A DNA stretch of 5,827 bases, from NCBI GenBank assembly GCA_005879655.1, contig VBJK01000042.1, forward strand, positions 1 to 5,827, in the 5' to 3' direction. Shown piece after piece: positions 1 through 5,557 of this stretch. The DNA is from Chloroflexota bacterium. GTDB lineage: Bacteria; Chloroflexota; Ktedonobacteria; Ktedonobacterales; Ktedonobacteraceae. The stretch's first letter is position 1, and every line of letters begins with the position of its first letter. The position numbers were made by a program, and so were the translations under genes. Under the pieces are notes generated by a model, which ran no database searches, had not been told where the DNA came from, and saw only the letters and a program-made list of their open reading frames with translations.

Positions 1-107
1 GAAGTGCACAAGACGTGAACACTCCTGCCAAAAATGACCTCTATTTCTCCAATGAGAAAAGTATGCCTCGCCTTCTATAGCGTTGATTTTGTGTTTCTAT
101 GGCGTGA

Positions 108-572
108 CAATTTGATGATAGAGATAGCGAAACCTTAGAAAATTCGATTGCAGAGGCGTTCTCCCTCAGTCTTATTCAACAAAAGCTCCCTCAGGAACCC
201 ACACGTGGTACTTCTGCTAGTAACGCTCAGAAACGTATTTATGGTTTTAGGATATTTTTAGATTACTTCACTAATCGTCAACTTATAACTCTTATTACAT
301 TAGCGATGCGCCAGCATGGCAATATCGCACCGGTCGATTTAGCGCAGGCTAGCATTGGTCCTGGCATAGCGATCTATTTCTGCTATAGTAAAGTGATTGA
401 GGCTGATGGCTCGCCCTTGCGCGTGCGTACCGCCCTGCAATTGATTAATAGCACGTTAGACGAACTATTGGCCGAGCAAGAGGGCGAGTACGATGCTGGT
501 ACACGTTGGGCTATTGCCTGATAGTTTGCTATAAAACTGCACTCTGAAAGTTTTGGCTTTGAAGAAGAGTAG
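108..572 (+). pseudogene. Decayed DUF1156-type DNA methyltransferase (C-terminal remnant)
   Basis: One frame is open from 108 to the TGA at 519, followed at once by TAG at 522, then continues to TAG at 570. The stretch MRQHGNIAPVDLAQASIGPG at 306-365, then SKVIEADGSPLRVRTALQLIN and LAEQEGEYDAGTRWAIA, resembles from memory the C-terminal signature of DUF1156 proteins, large (about 900-1000 residue) adenine-specific DNA methylases. After the double stop the same frame reads FGFEEE, like the family's WFEQxGFEEG, so the stops probably replaced Trp-Phe. Upstream, KRIYGF...DYFTNRQLITLITL (231-302) resembles the segment near the family's DxFTxRQLxALxT motif, but in intact proteins well over a hundred residues should lie between it and MRQHGN, implying an internal deletion. 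At about 82-114 another frame gives VDFVFLWRDNL, weakly like the SDFFYVWLRR segment. No methylase catalytic motif remains. The 3' limit (about 660) is vague. DUF1156 genes often sit in putative defence modules with DUF499 ATPases; none is visible here. Confidence 0.65.
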
Positions 573-712
573 TAGGCATCGGTGGGTTTGCTAAGGCTAC
601 AGGCGAAAATTATCAATTTCTCATTCGTATAGTGAAGGATCTGGGCATCAGTCTATCGGAGCTGGATTAAGCGTATGTTTCCTGCCAATATTCTGTTGAC
701 TCCCAATACGTC

Positions 713-1456
713 TCACTGCATTGATCTTATTGGACCAACAGCGTAAGCTTCACCCAAGCATACACGCAAACAATTAGGCCACGGCATCACACGTTGCCCA
801 AAGCCATACCCGACACGTTCAATAGCCATTGCTGGCATCTCGAAGCGCGCCAGCACGGCCAGAATCGCAGCGCCCGTTGGTGTCACCAATTCGCCTTCCG
901 CCGCACAAGGAACCCACGGTGCTTTAACACGACTGAGCAGCTCCAGGGTCGCAGGAGCTGGTAATGGCAGCAAGCCATGAGCCATAGGCATACGACCACG
1001 GGTAAAGGGCAAGGGCGAGGCATAGAGCTGACTGATACCCAGCGCCTCGATAGCAATAGCCGCCCCCGTAATATCAACGATGGTATCAACTGCCCCCAAT
1101 TCATGAAAGTGTACCTCATCGAGCGTCACACCATGTATCTTTGCCTCCGCTTCTCCTAATGTACGGAAGATAGCAATAGCTGTATCGCGTACCGTAGGCG
1201 ATACTGCTGCCTCGTGAAGTAATGCAGCAATACTGGTAAAACTTCTCGCCGGTTGTTCCTGCTCGTCCTGTAGAACCTGAAAACGGGTGCCAGCGATACC
1301 ATGACTAGAAAACTTTTCTACTTTCAGCCGATATCCTGCCAGCGGCAACTTCGCTAATGCCGTTTGTAACAGGTCGTGGGGGAGTCCTGCGTCAAGCATG
1401 GCCCCTAGAAACATATCGCCGCTAATGCCTGAGTGGCAGTCAAGATAAGCAATCAT
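713..1456 (-). CDS. larC: LarC N-terminal (LarC1) domain protein, lacking the LarC2 half
   Basis: LarC inserts nickel into pyridinium-3,5-bisthiocarboxylic acid mononucleotide, in a CTP-dependent reaction, to make the NPN pincer cofactor of lactate racemase and related LarA enzymes; it is cytoplasmic. The 247-residue product carries the N-terminal family motifs in order: DCHSGISGDM at residues 6-15, VHFHELGAVDTIVDITG at 115-131, HGLLPLPAPAT at 160-170, ELVTPTGAA at 189-197, GYGFGQR at 216-222 and PNCLRVCLGE at 227-236. Complete LarC proteins are about 400 residues and continue into a LarC2 domain beginning near an ETNIDD motif, which in solved structures holds the CTP site. Here a TGA ends the frame 11 residues after CLGE, and no - strand frame from 712 to the window start reads like LarC2. 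In some lactobacilli LarC1 and LarC2 are joined by ribosomal frameshifting, but no second half is present here. The gene is likely truncated or works with a LarC2 encoded elsewhere. No larA, larB or larE is nearby. Start ATG at 1456 matches the family N-terminus. Confidence 0.88.
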   Translation of the reverse strand: MIAYLDCHSGISGDMFLGAMLDAGLPHDLLQTALAKLPLAGYRLKVEKFSSHGIAGTRFQVLQDEQEQPARSFTSIAALLHEAAVSPTVRDTAIAIFRTLGEAEAKIHGVTLDEVHFHELGAVDTIVDITGAAIAIEALGISQLYASPLPFTRGRMPMAHGLLPLPAPATLELLSRVKAPWVPCAAEGELVTPTGAAILAVLARFEMPAMAIERVGYGFGQRVMPWPNCLRVCLGEAYAVGPIRSMQ

Positions 1457-1462
1457 CTTGTT

Positions 1463-1471
1463 ATCATATCA
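1463..1471 (-). promoter_or_regulatory. Extended -10 promoter for larC, possibly leaderless
   Basis: Read on the minus strand this is TGATATGAT, an extended -10 (TGN followed by TATGAT, five of six to TATAAT). Only six bases separate it from the larC ATG, so transcription would be expected to start at or next to the A of the ATG, giving a leaderless mRNA. No Shine-Dalgarno is visible (the bases before ATG are AACAAG), which agrees. The usual -35 position falls in the neighbouring inverted repeat and has no consensus match. Inferred from sequence only. Confidence 0.4.
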
Positions 1472-1472
1472 C

Positions 1473-1577
1473 AGCGGGCAGGGCACCCATAAAGGATGCC
1501 TCTACAATGGTACGAATCAGCCTCCTAAGCGGGGTTCTACCGTTGTAGGGACATCCTTTATGGGTGCCCTGCCCGCT
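1473..1577. repeat. Fold-back (inverted repeat) element 1, 40-bp stem
   Basis: Bases 1473-1498 and 1552-1577 are perfect 26-bp inverted arms. Pairing continues inward to 1512/1538 with one mismatch and two G-U pairs, giving a 40-bp stem and a 25-nt loop. Each arm contains the sequence GGCACCCATAAAGGATG, which recurs in the elements at 2320-2443 and, as a variant, 3372-3637. It lies in the divergent gap between larC and the cupin gene, two bases from the larC extended -10, so it could affect larC transcription. It is too long and symmetric for an ordinary terminator, and no + strand transcript enters from the left. Best reading: REP/MITE-like non-autonomous element. No protein is encoded; frames across it are incidental. 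Confidence 0.9.
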
Positions 1578-1620
1578 TTTCTGTACTGCTGCTCAAGCCA
1601 TAGTGACCTTGCAAACAAAA

Positions 1621-1658
1621 TGGGACAAAACTTGTCACATTTTTGGCAGAATTAAGAT
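1621..1658 (+). promoter_or_regulatory. Possible cupin promoter with overlapping operator-like dyad
   Basis: TGGGACAA at 1621-1628 and TTGTCACA at 1632-1639 form a 19-base dyad with a three-base spacer, seven of eight positions symmetric. Its right half contains TTGTCA (1632-1637), five of six to a -35 box, followed after 15 bases by a weak -10, TAAGAT (1653-1658). A repressor binding the dyad would cover the -35. The spacing is short and the -10 poor, so this is only a candidate for the promoter of the downstream cupin. Confidence 0.25.
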
Positions 1659-1675
1659 GGGAGAAGCATGCTCGT

Positions 1676-1765
1676 ATGGAATACAATCCTTCTCACAGTA
1701 GCGAGGAGGCTACGTCCACGTACAATGTTGCAAGGGATTTGCCTCTGGATCAAACGAGAAAGTGA
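1676..1765 (+). CDS. Possible 29-residue small ORF upstream of the cupin gene
   Basis: An ATG at 1676 opens 29 codons ending at TGA 1763-1765, 12 bases before the cupin start. A GGGAGAA purine run at 1659-1665 could serve as ribosome binding site but is rather far away. The product is hydrophilic (begins MEYNPSHSSEEA, ends DLPLDQTRK) with no signal peptide or recognised motif. It could be a small protein, an upstream ORF coupled to cupin translation, or chance; the last is more likely than not. Confidence 0.2.
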   Translation: MEYNPSHSSEEATSTYNVARDLPLDQTRK

Positions 1766-1777
1766 AGTAAATGTTCT

Positions 1778-2293
1778 ATGACCGCCAAGCTTCAGGTCAG
1801 CACCGTCAGTGAGATGCATCCGCTAACACCTTTTCTACGCTGTGAGCTTCTACCAGGACAGAACCCGGATGAGATGGCTCATGAGGCACCTCTCTTCGAT
1901 TTTGCAAGCACACATCATACCATGGGAGCGCGTTTGATTACAATCCCACCTAATCGTGCTTTTGCCCGTCATACTCATCCTAACGCCTATCATTTCATCT
2001 ATATCCTTGAAGGAACTGGCATTATCGAATACGATGGAGCCGTCCATGAACTAAAGCCACAACAATGTTGTTTGGTGCTAAGGGGTGTGCCTCACAAACT
2101 AGGTGCTGGTAAAGAGGGATTGCAAGCCATTGTCGTCAATACTCCAACCTATGAGAATGGTGACGCGAACCATGTACATTATTTAGAGGAAGAATTACTA
2201 GAGAGTTACGAAGAGCCAATGCCAACTGTATCACCGCCGGATATAGTGGCAGTGGCAAAAGCGCCTGCCATAGCATCTTCCGTACAAGCATGA
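1778..2293 (+). CDS. Single-domain cupin (cupin_2-like) protein, function unknown
   Basis: The 171-residue product is a small beta-barrel metal-binding-type cupin, with no signal peptide and probably cytoplasmic. Cupin motif 1 is at residues 58-81: HTH at 65-67, then YHFIYILEGTG at 71-81. Motif 2 lies at about 93-121, with GVPHK placing the expected last metal ligand at His106 and ending in VNTP. In the usual motif 1 a Glu follows four residues after the second-ligand His; here that place is Tyr71 with His72 next to it, so the site may be a three- or four-His type. The tail after about residue 143 is acidic, then Pro/Ala/Val-rich and probably flexible. Cupins range over dioxygenases, isomerases, sugar epimerases and sensory proteins, so no reaction is assigned. 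The start at 1778 has only a weak AAGTGAAG upstream; a 13-codon overlapping ORF begins at 1771. It stands alone, divergent from larC and convergent with the YtxH-like gene. Confidence 0.85.
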   Translation: MTAKLQVSTVSEMHPLTPFLRCELLPGQNPDEMAHEAPLFDFASTHHTMGARLITIPPNRAFARHTHPNAYHFIYILEGTGIIEYDGAVHELKPQQCCLVLRGVPHKLGAGKEGLQAIVVNTPTYENGDANHVHYLEEELLESYEEPMPTVSPPDIVAVAKAPAIASSVQA

Positions 2294-2319
2294 GACGAGA
2301 CCTGAGCACGGAGCGCCCT

Positions 2320-2443
2320 GCTGAGGTAATACGGCTCACATAAGCCCTTTTGCCTTCCAATCAGCCCCCACCCCGCCGCAGGACACCCATAAAGGATGCC
2401 CTGCGGCGAGGTGGGGGGCTGATTGGGGCCATATTACCTCAGC
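2320..2443. repeat. Fold-back element 2, nested inverted repeats
   Basis: There are two nested pairs of arms. The outer pair is GCTGAGGTAATACGGC at 2320-2335 against 2428-2443, one mismatch in 16. The inner pair is 2357-2382 (beginning CCAATCAGCCCCCACC) against 2400-2426, with one bulged base and one mismatch. Twenty-one unpaired bases (2336-2356) lie on the left side only. The apex contains ACACCCATAAAGGATGCCC, the core also found in the arms of element 1. The element fills the gap between two converging genes, 26 bases after the cupin stop and 11 bases after the stop of the minus-strand gene, so it could act as a two-way transcription terminator, though no long T tract follows either side. 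Confidence 0.88.
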
Positions 2444-2454
2444 CTTTGCTAAGT

Positions 2455-3201
2455 TTAGTCACTCTTAACTTGCTTGACCAAGTCTAAAATAGGCGTACCG
2501 TATTGTTCCCACTGCTCGCCAATACGACGGCGTACTTCCACACCAGTCACAGGGGTATACAGCAGAGCCAGTATCACCCCAAGTACCAGACCCCAGCGAA
2601 ACAGCATACGTGCACGTTGCCGACTCTCCTGATACTGCTCGTAGCTATCCATCACTGTGCCCGCTACATCTTTTGCGCTGGAGGTAGCCTGGGTCAATCC
2701 CTCGCTAGGTTGTTTCGTTCTTTTGCTGACTACATCCTGCGCTTTCGACCAACCAGACTCAACGCTATCCTGTACGCTGCCCTGCAATGCCTGAAGGTTC
2801 TTTTGTACCTTTCTCGCATTTTTCTCAAGCGTATCCTGAGCAACGTTCAAACCACTCTTCAGCGTTGTCTGTGTTGTTTTCCAGGCTGGCATCACGGTAT
2901 CTTGTACAGTATCTTGTACAGTTTCCTGAAGCATTGCCTGATGCTTACTTGCTTGCTTAATCCGCTCGCTAGCCAGTTGTTGTCTGTACTTGAGCCATCC
3001 CTCAACCAGTGCAAGACCCGCACTGAGCAGGGCCAGGAGCTGGGTTGCATTAGCCAGCATGGTCTGCTGCACATTGGTATACTTATCACGTGCCATATCT
3101 TTTGTATTAGCATATAGCTTTTGTGTGGTATCTTTTACCTTGCTGCCTACTTCCTTGGCCTTACCGGTGCTGGCTCGGTTTAACTCATTCAATATAGCCA
3201 T
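2455..3201 (-). CDS. YtxH-like membrane protein with long amphipathic helical region
   Basis: The 248-residue protein (numbered from the Met at 3201) is not assignable to a function. Residues about 1-45 are charged and helix-forming; about 50-69 are moderately hydrophobic (NATQLLALLSAGLALVEGWL), either a membrane segment or an amphipathic helix. Residues about 75-195 are rich in Gln, Lys, Thr, Asp and Ser, with repeated VQDT/AQDT/VQDS units typical of extended amphipathic or coiled-coil helix. A clear membrane span at about 199-217 (LFRWGLVLGVILALLYTPVTG) followed by EVRRRIGEQW resembles the YtxH motif (a glycine-rich span, then P-x-x-G, then basic residues) seen in stress-related envelope proteins. 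The ATG at 3201 is preferred because GGAGGAG ends three bases before it; the ATG four codons upstream (3213) has AAGGA touching it, too close, and would lie at the predicted transcript start. It converges on the cupin gene and diverges from ilvD. A structural or stress role at the membrane is inference only. Confidence 0.75.
   Translation of the reverse strand: MAILNELNRASTGKAKEVGSKVKDTTQKLYANTKDMARDKYTNVQQTMLANATQLLALLSAGLALVEGWLKYRQQLASERIKQASKHQAMLQETVQDTVQDTVMPAWKTTQTTLKSGLNVAQDTLEKNARKVQKNLQALQGSVQDSVESGWSKAQDVVSKRTKQPSEGLTQATSSAKDVAGTVMDSYEQYQESRQRARMLFRWGLVLGVILALLYTPVTGVEVRRRIGEQWEQYGTPILDLVKQVKSD
2897..2920 (-). repeat. 12-bp tandem duplication inside the YtxH-like gene
   Basis: GTATCTTGTACA occurs twice back to back on the + strand (2897-2908 and 2909-2920). 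It is in frame and accounts for the doubled VQDT residues of the protein. A third, diverged unit (GTTTCCTGAAGC) follows, suggesting growth of the helical region by small duplications. Confidence 0.85.
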
Positions 3202-3218
3202 GTACTCCTCCATTCCTT

Positions 3219-3224
3219 ATAATA
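3219..3224 (-). promoter_or_regulatory. Possible -10 box for the YtxH-like gene
   Basis: On the minus strand this reads TATTAT, five of six to TATAAT. Transcription would start near 3212, leaving about 11 leader bases with the GGAGGAG ribosome binding site before the ATG at 3201. No good -35 is seen at 16-18 bases upstream; AAGACA lies 20 bases away. Confidence 0.3.
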
Positions 3225-3327
3225 GAGCTGTTTTCTGTTGACCTTGTCTTTAGCTGGTCCATGCCTCACATATACACCACGCATGAAGATGACAAGTGGT
3301 TTCACATGCTCTTGTGATCAATATGGC

Positions 3328-3370
3328 TTAAATAAAGCCCCTCGCCTAGGGGCCAACACCAGTTTAAATA
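3328..3370 (-). terminator. Small GC hairpin flanked by TTAAATA repeats; weak minus-strand terminator candidate
   Basis: GCCCCT (3337-3342) and AGGGGC (3348-3353) form a perfect 6-bp stem with a 5-base loop. On the minus strand it is followed by TTTATTTAAG, so it could stop antisense transcripts coming from the ilvD side before the YtxH-like gene. The 7-base sequence TTAAATA lies on both sides (3328-3334 and 3364-3370), like a short target duplication, but such AT-rich 7-mers recur by chance. Confidence 0.25.
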
Positions 3371-3371
3371 T

Positions 3372-3637
3372 GCCCCCAGCCCAGGGCATCCCTTGTGGGT
3401 GCCCAATACGCATCAACCTAAGCCGGGGGTCCAGGGGGCTTCGCCCCGCCTTTCGGGGTTTGGGGAGTCCCCAAGCTCTCCCTTTCACTCCTCTCGCCGC
3501 CTGCGGCGGCGAAGAAAAGAGGTTTTTGGGGACACCCCAAACCCCGTCAAAGGGCTGCAAGCCCTTTGCAATCCTGCTGTCAAGCGTTAGGTTGATGCAT
3601 ATTGGGCATCCCTTGTGGGTACCCTGGGCTGGGGGGC
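3372..3637. repeat. Fold-back element 3, 266 bp, nearly self-complementary
   Basis: Outer arms 3372-3421 and about 3588-3637 are inverted copies: AGCCCAGGG then CCCAATA(C/T)GCATCAACCTA in each. Inner arms pair again: CGGGGTTTGGGGAGTCCCC (about 3454-3473) with GGGGACACCCCAAACCCCG (about 3528-3546), and GGGGCTTCGCCCC-type hairpins lie on both sides. The centre has a small GCCGC-CTGC-GGCGG hairpin. Within the outer arms sits CATCCCTTGTGGGTG (3387-3401) and its copy at 3607-3621, which are in the same orientation although the arms around them are inverted. No transposase is encoded. The reading frame of ilvD runs open through the element, which artificially lengthens that frame; the element is not part of the protein. 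Best reading: MITE- or REP-like mobile or formerly mobile DNA in the divergent gap. Confidence 0.9.
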
Positions 3638-3664
3638 GACAGGGGGGCAAAGATGTCCGTACTA

Positions 3665-3692
3665 TGCACATGTACTGTATCCATGCTAGAAT
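3665..3692 (+). promoter_or_regulatory. Possible ilvD promoter
   Basis: An extended -10, TGC then TAGAAT (3684-3692; five of six to TATAAT), lies 16 bases after a weak -35, TGCACA (3665-3670). It starts 27 bases beyond fold-back element 3 and would give a leader of about 100 bases. ATGCTAG is repeated at 3683-3689 and 3691-3697, overlapping the -10, and could be a binding site. The leader has a small GTCTC/GAGAC hairpin (3751-3765) but no T-box or attenuator that I can recognise. Confidence 0.35.
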
Positions 3693-3801
3693 GCTAGTGC
3701 AAGTGAGGGTGGTTTTACACGTGGTGAGAACCATGCCTCTAATAACCCCCGTCTCATTGAGAGACAACAACAAAACACAAGAGAAAGGATACGTAACCAA
3801 T

Positions 3802-5493
3802 ATGTCTGAAAGTGAAAAGACAACTTCTCTTAACAGCCGTAGCCGCACCATCACAGAGGGCGATATACGTGCACCCAATCGCTCCATGTTGCGCGCAGTA
3901 GGTTTGACCGACGAAGATTTTAGCAAGCCGCTGATCGGCGTGGCCAGCACGTGGAGCGAAATTACGCCGTGCAACTCGCATATCAATCGTTTGGCAGAGA
4001 AGGTAAGGGAGGGCGTACGCGTTGGCGGCGGTGTACCCCAGATTTTCGGGACCATCACGGTAAGCGATGGCATATCCATGGGCACCGAGGGCATGAAATT
4101 CTCTCTACCTAGCCGCGAAGTGATCGCCGATTCGATCGAGTTAGTGAGCAATGCACAACGTTTCGACGGCGTTGTGGCCATCGGCGGATGCGATAAAAAT
4201 ATGCCTGGCTGCTTGATGGCACTGGCTCGCCTGGATATCCCAGCTTTATTTGTGTATGGCGGCACCATTCTGCCAGGCACCTGTCGTGGACAGGATGTCG
4301 ATATCGTCAGTGTTTTTGAAGCCGTGGGCAAGTACAGTGCGGGCAAAATGACGCTTGAAGAGCTGACCGAAGTCGAGAAAAGTGCCATCCCTGGTGCTGG
4401 CTCATGCGGTGGTATGTATACGGCAAACACCATGTCATCTGCCGTAGAAGCTCTGGGGATGAGCTTGCCCGGCGGTTCTTCCATACCTGCGGTGACAGCT
4501 CGCAAAGCCGAGGACTGCTATAACGCCGGTCAAATGGTAGTACGTCTGATCGAGCAGCAGCTCACGCCGCGCAAAATTATGACCAAGCAGGCATTTGAAA
4601 ATGCCATAACGCTAGTAATGGCCCTCGGTGGCTCTACCAATGCGGTCTTGCACCTGATTGCCATCGCGCGCCAGCTGGATCTGCACCTGACGATCGACGA
4701 TTTCACGCGTATCAGCAACAAAGTGCCACACCTGGCCGATCTGAAGCCGGGTGGTCGCTACGTGATGGCCGATCTGGATCGTGTTGGTGGCGTGCAGGCC
4801 GTGATGAAGGTTCTGCTCGATGCGGGCTTCCTACACGGAGACGTGCTGACGGTGACTGGTAAGACGCTGGCAGAGAATCTTGCCCATGCTCCTGGCCTTG
4901 CCGAGGGGCAACAGATCGTGATGTCGCTAGAGAAGCCACTGCATCCCACGGGTCCGCTGGTCATCCTGAAGGGAAATCTAGCACCGGAGGGAGCTGTCTG
5001 CAAGATTGCTGGTCTCAAGCATACGACTCATCGTGGTGCTGCCCGCGTCTTCAACTCTGAGGAGGAGACGTTCGATGCGATTATGCAGCATAAGATTACG
5101 CACGGCGATGTGGTGGTCATTCGCTACGAGGGACCGAAGGGTGGCCCTGGCATGCGCGAGATGCTGGCTGTAACTGCTGCGCTAGTTGGTCAGGGCTATG
5201 GTGAGACTGTTGGTCTGATTACTGACGGGCGTTTCTCTGGTGGTACGCATGGTATGGTTGTTGGTCATATTGCACCTGAAGCGCAGGTCGGTGGTCCGAT
5301 CGCCATTGTGCAGGACGGTGATATGATCACGATCAGTGCGGAGCAGAATCTCTTAGCAATCGATCTGAGCGATGAGGAGATTGCACGACGGCTGGAGCAG
5401 TGGCGACCGCCGGTGTCGAAGTATACTGGTGGTGTGATGTCGAAGTATGTTAAGTTGGTGTCGTCGGCTTCTGATGGGGCGGTGACGTGTTAG
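3802..5493 (+). CDS. ilvD: Dihydroxyacid dehydratase
   Basis: IlvD dehydrates 2,3-dihydroxy-3-methylbutanoate and 2,3-dihydroxy-3-methylpentanoate to the 2-oxo acids that precede valine (hence leucine and pantothenate) and isoleucine; it is cytoplasmic and homodimeric. The 563-residue product is full length for the shorter IlvD type. The three presumed iron-sulfur ligands are Cys57 (TPCNSH), Cys130 ([10 protein letters not shown]) and Cys202 ([12 protein letters not shown]), a pattern compatible with a [2Fe-2S] cluster. Asp131 and Lys132 fit the magnesium site with its carbamylated lysine. [10 protein letters not shown] places the presumed catalytic serine at Ser479. The C-terminus ([16 protein letters not shown]) is typical. 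Sister enzymes such as phosphogluconate dehydratase are longer and differ in these motifs. The frame is open back to 3238, but family homology starts at about [18 protein letters not shown], residues 14-31 of this start. The ATG at 3802 has AAAGGA 12 bases upstream. An in-frame ATG at 3733 is less likely. No other ilv or leu gene is next to it. Confidence 0.97.
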   Translation: MSESEKTTSLNSRSRTITEGDIRAPNRSMLRAVGLTDEDFSKPLIGVASTWSEITPCNSHINRLAEKVREGVRVGGGVPQIFGTITVSDGISMGTEGMKFSLPSREVIADSIELVSNAQRFDGVVAIGGCDKNMPGCLMALARLDIPALFVYGGTILPGTCRGQDVDIVSVFEAVGKYSAGKMTLEELTEVEKSAIPGAGSCGGMYTANTMSSAVEALGMSLPGGSSIPAVTARKAEDCYNAGQMVVRLIEQQLTPRKIMTKQAFENAITLVMALGGSTNAVLHLIAIARQLDLHLTIDDFTRISNKVPHLADLKPGGRYVMADLDRVGGVQAVMKVLLDAGFLHGDVLTVTGKTLAENLAHAPGLAEGQQIVMSLEKPLHPTGPLVILKGNLAPEGAVCKIAGLKHTTHRGAARVFNSEEETFDAIMQHKITHGDVVVIRYEGPKGGPGMREMLAVTAALVGQGYGETVGLITDGRFSGGTHGMVVGHIAPEAQVGGPIAIVQDGDMITISAEQNLLAIDLSDEEIARRLEQWRPPVSKYTGGVMSKYVKLVSSASDGAVTC

Positions 5494-5494
5494 C

Positions 5495-5557
5495 GTAAGG
5501 TAAATGAGAGGTATGAAAATGTATGTTACACATTTTCATACCTCTCATTTACCTTAC
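5495..5557 (+). terminator. Perfect 28-bp palindrome after ilvD, probable terminator
   Basis: Bases 5495-5522 (starting GTAAGGTAAATGAGAGG) and 5530-5557 are exact inverted copies separated by a 7-base loop, beginning one base after the ilvD stop codon. TTT follows the right arm. The position suggests termination of the ilvD transcript, but a 28-bp stem with modest GC and a short T tail is unlike a standard intrinsic terminator. It lacks the core found in the other fold-back elements of the window. It could instead be a separate palindromic repeat. Confidence 0.6.

Noticed and set aside
1473..1577. Ordinary intrinsic terminator with TTTT after the right arm
   Set aside because: No + strand gene lies upstream to terminate, and the 40-bp stem with a 25-base loop is far from terminator geometry.
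2503..3117. 204-residue + strand ORF opposite the YtxH-like gene
   Set aside because: It is the antisense of a protein with clear helical repeats, a membrane span and a strong ribosome binding site; its own translation is Cys/His/Leu-rich and featureless.
1473..3637. CRISPR array suggested by recurring palindromic cores
   Set aside because: The cores are irregularly spaced, occur in both orientations, and lie in inverted arms rather than alternating with unique spacers; no cas gene is present.
3238..3801. N-terminal extension of 188 residues on IlvD from the upstream in-frame ATG
   Set aside because: The extension is a translation of fold-back element 3 and the ilvD leader; IlvD homology begins only near 3840 and the family has no such domain.
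3733..3801. Branched-chain amino acid leader peptide ([10 protein letters not shown]) before ilvD
   Set aside because: The frame has no stop before ilvD and joins it directly, there is no run of Leu, Ile or Val codons, and no terminator/antiterminator pair follows.
3318..4505. Long 395-residue minus-strand ORF
   Set aside because: It is antisense to ilvD and to the fold-back element, and its translation has no recognisable family; it reflects the codon bias of ilvD on the other strand.
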